Shown one piece after another: positions 1-6,268 of a stretch of 12,106 bases of DNA. The stretch comes from Thermoflexales bacterium (GTDB lineage: Bacteria; Chloroflexota; Anaerolineae; B4-G1): assembly GCA_007118795.1 (NCBI GenBank), contig SKQX01000130.1, positions 1 to 12,106 of the forward strand, read 5' to 3'. The translations under genes and the position numbers were made by a program. Each line of letters begins with the position of its first letter. Within the stretch, counting starts at the first letter, position 1. The notes beneath the pieces are model-generated. The model saw only the letters and a list, made by a program, of their open reading frames with translations, had not been told where the DNA came from and did no database searches.

Positions 1-183
1 AACCAGCAGGAAGGTGCCCCCCGCCAGCAACTGAGCGCTGTCTCCGTGCTGAGCGAGAAGGGAGATAGCCTCCTCCACACTCGACGGCTCACAGTACTCG
101 AACTGGTGCACCAGCAGGTGTGAGTTCGTCATGTCGTGACCGTGGGTTCCAGGCCCCTGCCTCTCGAGGTCCGTCCTACTCAT
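1..183 (-). CDS. FAD-binding subunit of a molybdenum hydroxylase (CoxM/XdhB type), N-terminal 61 residues, runs off left edge
   Basis: The visible 61 residues look like the start of the FAD subunit that passes electrons from the [2Fe-2S] clusters to the final acceptor in xanthine dehydrogenase-family enzymes. The segment FEYCEPSSVEEAISLLAQHG, followed by LLAGGTFLLV, matches the family's opening, where a Pro-x-Ser-x-x-Glu-Ala helix precedes the AGGT FAD-binding loop. That loop usually reads AGGTDLL; here the Asp is Phe. I chose the ATG at 183 because a strong AGGAGG lies 6 bases upstream and because it overlaps the end of the preceding Mo-subunit gene by 8 bases (ATGAGTAG), which suggests translational coupling. 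The next in-frame ATG, at 132, has no ribosome site but begins nearer the conserved region. The [2Fe-2S] subunit expected to complete the enzyme would lie beyond the left edge. Family confidence is good despite the short fragment. Confidence 0.8.
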   Translation of the reverse strand, partial: MSRTDLERQGPGTHGHDMTNSHLLVHQFEYCEPSSVEEAISLLAQHGDSAQLLAGGTFLLV

Positions 184-2548
184 CCCTCTCCTCCTCGAAG
201 CTCCTCCGCTCGATCCACGCAGCCAGGATCTTCTCCGCGGTGATGGGGAGCTCATAGAAACGAACGCCAATAGCATTATAGATGGCGTTCGCGTAGGCGG
301 CCGCCACCGGGTTCATCGCGGCCTCACCGATTCCCTTGGCACCAAAGGGACCGCTGGGCTCGTAGGTGTCGGCGAAGTGGACCTCGAGATTCTCCACCCG
401 GGGCGCCTCGCCGATAGACGGCGTCTTGGCATCAATCCAATATCCTCCCGATTCGAGGTGGCCCCGATCGTCCCAGTGGGCGTCCTCGTAGAGAGCATAC
501 CCCGCCCCCATCGCCAGGCCTCCCTCAAGCTGACCAGCCGCCAGCTTTGGGTTGACCACGGTGCCGCAGTCACTCCCCATAACCGCCCGTTTCGTCTCCA
601 CCTGCCCGGTCCACGTGTCGATCTCCACTTCGAGGAAGACCGTGACGTAGGCGGGTGGGCAGTTGGTGGCCCGGTAGCTCTCCACAGCGGCCAGTGTCTT
701 TCGACTCTCCGACCAGCATCGGGTAGCCACCTCCGCCATCGTCATCCGGCGGTCTGGAATCGCCGGGGCATAGACGACGCTCTCGCCCAGATCGTCGTCA
801 AGGGCCAGGGCCAGTGCATCGGGCATGAGCCCAAGGAACTGGGCCGCCATAGCGATGATCTCCTCCCGCACCGTCTCAGCAGCCTTCACCGCCGCCCCGC
901 CGCCGGCGTAGACGCCGCGGGTGGCATGGGTGCACACATCATACACCGTCGAGCACGTCTCGGCGGGCGCCAAGTCCACCTTGTCGAGCGGCGCGCACAG
1001 CGCCTCGGCAACCAGTTTCGCCACGGCCTCCAGCGTGCCGCCTCCGTGGTCCATCAGGGCCGTGATCACATCCACCGACCCGTCCGTGTTCACCTTGACC
1101 ATAGCGCCGGAGAAGTCGATGACATCGCCCGGCTGCGGCGCCCCCGCGCTGGAGGTATGAAAGCCCCGGGCCATCCCGATCCCCCGGCGGAACCGCCCTT
1201 CTCTACCAGGCAGGGAGGGAACCGCTTGACGCTCCTCCCACCCGATGGCGGCTGCGCCCAGCCGCAGGAGCTCCGGCACCCCGTCGCTTCTTACGATGGA
1301 GCGTACCTGCGGTCCCTGGCCCCAGAACGTGTCCCCCATGCCCACGTAGTTCTTCAGCCGGAGCTCGATCGGGTCCATGTCGAGCTCCATAGCCAACTCG
1401 TCAATGAGCGACTCCACCGGGAACGTCACCTGGGGGTTGCCGAAGCCCCGCATCGCACACGACGGTGTCGTGTTGGTGTACAGCGCCGTTCCGCGGTAAC
1501 GAATAGCCGGAATCCTGTAGAGCGAGACCAACCACCCGGCGCAGACGCCGAGGAACGAGTAGGGCTGGATGTTGTGCGCCCCCGTATCCGCCAACAGGGT
1601 CATCTCAGCGCCCAGCAGCGTGCCGTCCTCCCGCGCTGCCAGCTTCAGATCGATGGCCGTCCCGTACCGCGCGTGATCGTGAGCATCCTCCTCGCGCGTC
1701 ATACTCACCTTGACCGGCCGTCCCGCCTTCAGCGCCAGGGCGGCTGCAATGGGGATCGGCGGGTTCATGTGGATGCTCGACCCGAAGGTGCCCCCGATGG
1801 GGACCCGCTTGACGTTGATCTTGCTCAAGGGAATGCCGAAGATCTCCCCCAGGACGATCCGCACATTGTGAATCGACTGAGTCGTGCACCACACCGTCAG
1901 ACCGCCGTCGGGTTCTGGCCTGCAGACCGCCGTCTTCGGTTCCATCTGCGCATGGTAAACTTTGGGCGTTCTAAAGGTTCCTCTGACCGTCACGTCGGCC
2001 TCTGCGAACGCCCGGTCCACATCGCCTTCCACGATCTCGCGCTCGACCGCCACGTTCCCCTGGATCTCCAGGGGCTCACCACCCCAGAGCACCATGTCGT
2101 GGATCGGCTCGGCGTCCTCCGCCATGGCCGCGGCGGCATCGCTATAAGCGGGAAGGGGCTCGTAGTCGACCCTGATGGCCCGCACCGCCTGCTCCGCCAG
2201 GGCTTCCGTCTCGGCCGCCACAGCGGCGACTGGATCGCCCCGATACCGCACCTTGTCCGCCAGTACATAGAAGTCTTTGTGCAGCACCGCTGGCGTAGTT
2301 ATGATGCGCTCGTTGTAGCGCACCTGGGGGATGTCGTCGAAGGCGATCACCACCGCCCCCAAAGCCTCCGCATAGGTGGTGTCGATCTGTTTGATGCGCG
2401 CGTGGGCGTGGGGGCTGATCAGCACCCGCCCGTGCAACATCCGCGGCAGGCTGACGTCGACTGAATACCGCTCCCGCCCGGTAACCCGCGCCACAGCGTT
2501 CTTACGGCGCGATTCAACGCCTACTACACGAAAACCATGATCTGCCAT
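176..2548 (-). CDS. Molybdopterin-binding large subunit of a xanthine dehydrogenase/aldehyde oxidase-family hydroxylase (790 aa)
   Basis: This is the catalytic Mo subunit of a three-part hydroxylase of the XdhA/CoxL family, which hydroxylates N-heterocycles, aldehydes or similar substrates with water-derived oxygen. The start at 2548 gives MADHGFRVVGVESRRKNAVA with a GGGGGAGGTG ribosome site; an upstream extension to 2650 is open but shows no conserved sequence. The N-terminal a/b hammerhead domain spans roughly residues 15-130 and the Mo domains follow. Family landmarks are GGTFGSS (252-258, usually GGGFGGK), RGFGNPQ (367-373), GQLEGG (672-677) and GAKGIGEAA (736-744), whose Glu742 is the expected catalytic base. 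Two usual Gln residues at the cofactor are missing: Val197 stands two residues before His199 in the HxxMEP motif, and HGGGT (501-505) replaces the usual GQGxxT. Substrate cannot be read from sequence. It is followed by its FAD subunit gene with an 8-base overlap. Confidence 0.9.
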   Translation of the reverse strand: MADHGFRVVGVESRRKNAVARVTGRERYSVDVSLPRMLHGRVLISPHAHARIKQIDTTYAEALGAVVIAFDDIPQVRYNERIITTPAVLHKDFYVLADKVRYRGDPVAAVAAETEALAEQAVRAIRVDYEPLPAYSDAAAAMAEDAEPIHDMVLWGGEPLEIQGNVAVEREIVEGDVDRAFAEADVTVRGTFRTPKVYHAQMEPKTAVCRPEPDGGLTVWCTTQSIHNVRIVLGEIFGIPLSKINVKRVPIGGTFGSSIHMNPPIPIAAALALKAGRPVKVSMTREEDAHDHARYGTAIDLKLAAREDGTLLGAEMTLLADTGAHNIQPYSFLGVCAGWLVSLYRIPAIRYRGTALYTNTTPSCAMRGFGNPQVTFPVESLIDELAMELDMDPIELRLKNYVGMGDTFWGQGPQVRSIVRSDGVPELLRLGAAAIGWEERQAVPSLPGREGRFRRGIGMARGFHTSSAGAPQPGDVIDFSGAMVKVNTDGSVDVITALMDHGGGTLEAVAKLVAEALCAPLDKVDLAPAETCSTVYDVCTHATRGVYAGGGAAVKAAETVREEIIAMAAQFLGLMPDALALALDDDLGESVVYAPAIPDRRMTMAEVATRCWSESRKTLAAVESYRATNCPPAYVTVFLEVEIDTWTGQVETKRAVMGSDCGTVVNPKLAAGQLEGGLAMGAGYALYEDAHWDDRGHLESGGYWIDAKTPSIGEAPRVENLEVHFADTYEPSGPFGAKGIGEAAMNPVAAAYANAIYNAIGVRFYELPITAEKILAAWIERRSFEEERDE

Positions 2549-2760
2549 CTGATGCACCTCCCCCATCGACCTCCTGTTGCGACCGCCCGACACGGCCATC
2601 CTTCCCACCCAGACACTCTCATTGAGCGCCCTCGACCACACCACCCTCACCGCTCTCAGAAACTCTCACTTGAACCCAACCTGAGCATCTGGGGGCACGA
2701 CCGCCAGGTGGCCTCGGCACAGCTGCGCACGTTGGTCTTGAGGCCAAGCAGGTCCAGGCT
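2549..2760. other. 212-bp gap between the IclR gene and the second Mo-hydroxylase gene
   Basis: I see no convincing gene or promoter here. An inverted repeat with 7-bp arms (TGGCCTC near 2706-2712, GAGGCCA near 2741-2747) lies just after the IclR stop and encloses an imperfect GCGCAGCTGTGC palindrome. It has no T-run on either side, so I do not call it a terminator. The minus-strand sequence upstream of 2548 reads open to 2650 in the Mo-subunit frame but lacks family similarity and is probably untranslated. The second hydroxylase may be read through from upstream or may have its own weak promoter that I cannot recognise. Confidence 0.4.
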
Positions 2761-3555
2761 CTATGGGCCAAAGGTGCCCGTAGGGCCCGATCGTGCGAAC
2801 AATGCCGACGATATCGTCTCGGCAGCAGCCTCACACCGACGAACGTACACTTGAGCCAAGTCCTCGCTGAAGCGAGAGTCCGGCCCGGCCACACCGATCG
2901 CCGCCACCACCTCATCGTGCGAGTCCCGAAGGGGGGTCGCCACACCCCAGGCCCCGGGATCGGTCTCGTTGACGCTGATGGCGTACCCGAGCTTACGGAT
3001 CCTGTTCAGCTCAGATCTGAGCTCGTCGCTGCTGGTGATCGTGTTCTCACACAACCGCGGCAAACCGCACTCTTCGATAATGGCGTCGATCTCGGACTCG
3101 GGTAGGTAGGCCATGAGAACCTTCGACGAAGCCCCTGCGTGCGGCGGATGACGGGAACCGACATCCAGAGCGAGTCGCACTGGGTGGTCCGTCTCGAGCT
3201 TCTCCAGGCACACCACCTCTCGAGAAGCGTATACGGTCAGAAGCGCCGTCTCACCCGTCGCCGAGACCAGCTCACGCATTGTCGGCCGGACGATCTCCTG
3301 CCAAGGGGTACTCTGCTCCGCAAGGTTCCCCCAGATGAACAGGCGATAGCCCAAACGCCAGCGCTTGCTCTCCTTGTCCTGACGCAGGATCCCGTGGGTT
3401 TCGAGACTGATTAGAAAGCGGTGCAGAGTGCTCTTCGGCAGCCCGAGGCGCTCGCTCAGCCCGGTCAGGGTCCAGGTTGGTTCCGAAGCTGAGAAGCTTT
3501 CGATGATGTCTACCAGACGGTCAACCGTCTTCACCGACGACGTGTTCACAGGCAA
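2761..3555 (-). CDS. IclR-family transcriptional regulator (264 aa)
   Basis: A one-component regulator that binds DNA through an N-terminal winged helix and a small ligand through a C-terminal GAF-like domain. The winged helix covers about residues 8-70; the recognition part reads LTGLSERLGLPKSTLHRFL (30-48), a standard IclR pattern. The effector domain carries the family's HAGASSKVLMAYLP stretch (usually a SGKAxLA motif) and LGYAISVNETDPGAWGVATP, matching the GYAxxxEExxxGxxxxAAP pattern. Length is normal for the family. The start is probably TTG at 3555 (GGGAG 4 bases before) or GTG at 3549; both are non-ATG, which fits low-level regulator expression. It lies between the methyltransferase gene and the second Mo-hydroxylase gene on the same strand, so it most likely controls these catabolic genes and may bind the inverted repeat at 9165-9179. 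Whether it represses or activates is not visible. Confidence 0.93.
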   Translation of the reverse strand: MPVNTSSVKTVDRLVDIIESFSASEPTWTLTGLSERLGLPKSTLHRFLISLETHGILRQDKESKRWRLGYRLFIWGNLAEQSTPWQEIVRPTMRELVSATGETALLTVYASREVVCLEKLETDHPVRLALDVGSRHPPHAGASSKVLMAYLPESEIDAIIEECGLPRLCENTITSSDELRSELNRIRKLGYAISVNETDPGAWGVATPLRDSHDEVVAAIGVAGPDSRFSEDLAQVYVRRCEAAAETISSALFARSGPTGTFGP

Positions 3556-3650
3556 AGCGCTCCCATCCTCGTGTGCAAACTACCAGCCATGGAATGTCCC
3601 GCCAGGGAGATCCTGCGCCTAACGGCTTCTGGCTCCCGTTCACGCCCCGT

Positions 3651-5120
3651 CTAGCCGAAATGGCTGTCACGGTCGCGGATGTACTCGAGCTCCTCGCGAA
3701 CCGCATCCGGTAGCGGCTCGGGCTCGTGCTCATCCATAAGGGCGATGGTTCGTTCGCGGAGCCGGTCGCCCAGACGGCTCCCCCCGGCCTCCATCCACTC
3801 GTCGGCCCGCCTTCGGCTGAATAGCGTCGGCTCCCAGAAGTCACGGAAATGGCTCATCGTGTGGCTGGTAGAGAGGAACTCACCACCCGGCCCCACCTCC
3901 TGGATCACTTCGAGAGCCAGAGATTCTGGGTCCATCGACATCCCACCCACGAACCGGCGCATCATCCCGATCATCTCGGCAGTGAAGACGATCATCTCCG
4001 GCGAGGTCATCAGGCCAGCCTCCAGATAACCCACATCGTGCACCAAATTGCTGCCGCCCAGGAGCGCCACCAACACAGAGAATGCCGCATCTGCTGCAGC
4101 TTGCTCATCCATCGCACAGCTATCGGAGTGTCCCGCATAGCCCCACGTGGGCAGCCCGTAGAACCGTCCCATCTCCGCCACGGCGATCCGAGCTAGCTGG
4201 AACTCGGGCGCTCCGTACACACTGATCGTGGTTCTCATGTCCAGATGGTGGAGCCCACTGCCATAGAGGAAGGGTGCTCCCGGCTGCTGCAGCTGATGGA
4301 TCACCAGGCTGGAGAGCAACTCGGCGTTACCCAAGGCCAGCCCACCTGCCAGGGTAGCAGGGGCTGTCCCGCCCATCATCGGCGCCGGCGAGTGTACGAT
4401 GGGTAGCCTCTGCTCAGCCATGTAAAGGAGCTTCGCTGTGGCTGTCTCGGAGTGTTTGAGGGGAGTCGAAGGCTCGGAATAGAGGAGCAACGTGGGGCTC
4501 ATCCGCAGGACGTCCACGCCCCCGGCAGCGGCCGACGCCATGGCGACGATGGCTTCACAGTCGGCCCGGCCGTCGCAGACGAAAACGATGGGCTTCGTCG
4601 TGTTCTCCAGCATCGTGGCGAACTGCCAACGATAGGGATTATCGGTCAGGAGATCGGAGGGGATGCCCATCGACATACAGAAATCAAGCTCGGGTAGAGC
4701 ATCGACCAGGCGCACACAGGCTGCCACATCCGGGGTCGTGAACTTGCGCCTCCCACCCGTTCGGGGATCCAGATAGTTGAGGCAGTCAGATCCCGGACCG
4801 AAACTGACCTCGCGTCCTTCCAGCGGTGCTCGCACCTCATCGCTTCCGCGACGACAGAGGGCAATACGCGACGGCGCCTGCCTCAGAGCCCACTCCACCA
4901 GCCCCGGGGGGAACCGCACCAGACCGGAGCCGGCCCTTTCCCCGAACCCGTGCTCGTCAGTGACCACGGCATCCGAACGGCGCAACAGATGGAGAGCGCC
5001 CTCGTGAAAAACGCTCACGCCAGTCCGTCGCAGTATCTCTAGCGATGCCTGGTGTATCGTCTCGCAGTGTCCCCTGCTCAGCATTCGCAGCCGGGGAAGC
5101 ACCTTCCTGTGTTCTGACAT
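3651..5120 (-). CDS. MttB-superfamily (trimethylamine methyltransferase-like) protein, non-pyrrolysine type (489 aa)
   Basis: This is a COG5598-type protein, the family of methanogen trimethylamine methyltransferase MttB. Characterised members without pyrrolysine, such as the glycine betaine enzyme MtgB, move a methyl group from a quaternary amine to a corrinoid protein. The whole chain fits one MTTB domain: an N-terminal HQASLEILRRTGVSVFHEGA stretch, FGPGSDCLNYLDPRTGGRRK, a mid-region with APMMGGTAPATLAGGLALGN, and the late GYAGHSDSCAMDEQAAADAA and GYLEAGLMTSPEMIVF segments. Length is close to the usual 480-500. It reads through without an internal TAG; its own stop is TAG at the expected end. 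ATG 5120 has AAGGAG 8 bases upstream. It follows the first hydroxylase's FAD gene by 128 bp. No corrinoid protein gene is in view, so the methyl acceptor is either outside the window or the reaction differs. The substrate is unknown; an N-methylated heterocycle is my inference from the neighbours. Confidence 0.9.
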   Translation of the reverse strand: MSEHRKVLPRLRMLSRGHCETIHQASLEILRRTGVSVFHEGALHLLRRSDAVVTDEHGFGERAGSGLVRFPPGLVEWALRQAPSRIALCRRGSDEVRAPLEGREVSFGPGSDCLNYLDPRTGGRRKFTTPDVAACVRLVDALPELDFCMSMGIPSDLLTDNPYRWQFATMLENTTKPIVFVCDGRADCEAIVAMASAAAGGVDVLRMSPTLLLYSEPSTPLKHSETATAKLLYMAEQRLPIVHSPAPMMGGTAPATLAGGLALGNAELLSSLVIHQLQQPGAPFLYGSGLHHLDMRTTISVYGAPEFQLARIAVAEMGRFYGLPTWGYAGHSDSCAMDEQAAADAAFSVLVALLGGSNLVHDVGYLEAGLMTSPEMIVFTAEMIGMMRRFVGGMSMDPESLALEVIQEVGPGGEFLSTSHTMSHFRDFWEPTLFSRRRADEWMEAGGSRLGDRLRERTIALMDEHEPEPLPDAVREELEYIRDRDSHFG

Positions 5121-5248
5121 CTTGTCATCTCCTTATGTCGGGCCGCCGCCGGGCGCGTCACCCTGGTGTGGGGTACCGGTTCACATCGACTTAGCTTCAG
5201 ACGGTGCTGCCGATGAGACGGCCGCCCCAGCCTTGGGCACCCGCTGGT

Positions 5249-6265
5249 CTAGCCTACGGTCGGCTCCGCTCGCGCGAAGGCCGCGCTAAGAGCCTGCGCC
5301 ACCAGCACGGGGATAATCTCCAGCCGATATTCCCGGGACGCGCGGAAGGTGCTGGAGCGCGGCTTCGCCTCGCCTGCCGCTAACTCCCCCGCCCTGGCAA
5401 TGGCCTCCTCGGTGGGCATCCGGCCGGTCAGGAAGGACTCTGCCTCTCGCATACGTTCGGGCCGCGGCCCCACCGGCCCCAGAGCGATAGCGACTCGCTT
5501 GATACTTCGGCCCTCCCTGCTCAACTCCGACCTGCCGCTCAAGCCTTCCTCCAGACTGACCGCGACCGCGCAGTTTAGTATAGGCAGCGCCAGGGCCGGT
5601 CGGCGTCCGACCCGCCGCCACGCCGTACCCCACGCGGGCTTGGCTTCTGATGCTGAGGAACTCCCCCCGAATCCAGGCGGCGAAAAACGGATGGCGGTGA
5701 TGAGCTGTCTCGTCGGGTCGACGGCCGAGATGCCCGGACCCTCGAATAGCGACTCCACGGGCCGCCATCTCGCTCCATCCTCGTCCACGATATGCACCTC
5801 CGCGTCGAGGGCCACGGCCACGACAGCCCCATCGGCGGCAGGCATCGCCTGCACGATGTTGCCAGCCCAGGTGGCCGCGTTCTGGATCGGAGGCCCTCCC
5901 ACCGAGGCCGCAGCCTCGACCAGGGCGTGGACGTGCTGCTTGAGAAAAGTATGATTCCGAAGGGAAGTGAACGTCACCGCCGCCCCCACGGTGACGGACC
6001 AGGGCCTGGCTTCGCACGCTGGCTTAGCTTCGCACGCTGGCTTAGCTTCGCACGCTTGGGCGACATCGATCCGGTCCAGTCCAGGGATACGGGTGATGTC
6101 GACGAGACAGCCCGGCGCGAGCTTCCCTCTTCTGATATCGGGCATGAGATCGGTACCCCCGCCGATGACCCGTGCCCCACCTTGCCTCGCCGCTAGCAAC
6201 CCGACAGCCTCCTCGACTGACGTTGGGTAGAGGTATTCTCGGCTTAGAGTCGTGCTCTTGGCCAT
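5249..6265 (-). CDS. FAD-binding subunit of a molybdenum hydroxylase (CoxM/XdhB type, 338 aa) with EAKP repeat insertions
   Basis: The flavin subunit carries electrons from the iron-sulfur clusters to the acceptor. The first FAD motif is VIGGGTDLMPDIRRG (33-47) and the second is GGPPIQNAATWAGNIVQAMP (123-142), followed by AADG; both are typical. A YLYPTSVEEA opening and a C-terminal CO-dehydrogenase-flavoprotein-like domain (about 215-330) complete the fold. The chain is longer than the usual 280-300 residues. Part of the excess is a six-residue tandem repeat (CEAKPA, CEAKPA, CEARPW, about 72-89), plus further EAKP segments at 207-210 and 299-302, which appear inserted between conserved blocks. 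The start ATG at 6265 lies only 3 bases after the stop of the fused Fe-S/Mo gene, so translation is probably coupled; its ribosome site is weak. It should form a two-gene enzyme with that fused partner, the arrangement known for E. coli XdhD with YgfM. Confidence 0.92.
   Translation of the reverse strand: MAKSTTLSREYLYPTSVEEAVGLLAARQGGARVIGGGTDLMPDIRRGKLAPGCLVDITRIPGLDRIDVAQACEAKPACEAKPACEARPWSVTVGAAVTFTSLRNHTFLKQHVHALVEAAASVGGPPIQNAATWAGNIVQAMPAADGAVVAVALDAEVHIVDEDGARWRPVESLFEGPGISAVDPTRQLITAIRFSPPGFGGSSSASEAKPAWGTAWRRVGRRPALALPILNCAVAVSLEEGLSGRSELSREGRSIKRVAIALGPVGPRPERMREAESFLTGRMPTEEAIARAGELAAGEAKPRSSTFRASREYRLEIIPVLVAQALSAAFARAEPTVG
6003..6056. repeat. Three tandem 18-bp copies inside the FAD-subunit gene
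   Basis: Three adjacent 18-bp units lie at 6003-6020, 6021-6038 and 6039-6056. The last two are identical (GGCTTAGCTTCGCACGCT) and the first differs at two positions. The period is a multiple of three, so the reading frame is kept, and the minus strand encodes CEAKPA twice and then CEARP. Related pieces coding for EAKP occur in the same gene at 5636-5647 and 5360-5371, and a 9-bp core (CTTAGCTTC) reappears in the intergenic sequence near 5190-5200. Confidence 0.9.
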
Positions 6266-6268
6266 CGG

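Noticed and set aside
377..2464. 695-codon plus-strand open frame opposite the second Mo-subunit gene
   Set aside because: Its His/Arg/Pro-rich translation has no domain pattern, and the minus strand encodes a clear Mo hydroxylase with all main motifs; it is a GC-rich antisense shadow.
2549..2650. N-terminal extension of the second Mo subunit from ATG 2650
   Set aside because: No family similarity before MADHGF; the best ribosome site (GGGGGAGGTG) serves the ATG at 2548.
2706..2747. Inverted repeat after the IclR gene as a terminator
   Set aside because: Arms of 7 bp with a long loop and no T-run on either strand; at most a weak structure.
3651..3653. TAG at the end of the MttB-like gene as a pyrrolysine codon
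   Set aside because: It falls at the normal end of the family's length, about 30 unconserved codons follow before TGA, and TAG is the commonest stop in the window.
5121..5248. Separate promoter or remnant gene between the FAD subunit and the MttB-like gene
   Set aside because: No -35/-10 pair of useful quality; the frame after the FAD stop is open, but this is expected by chance in GC-rich DNA and the translation has no recognisable content.
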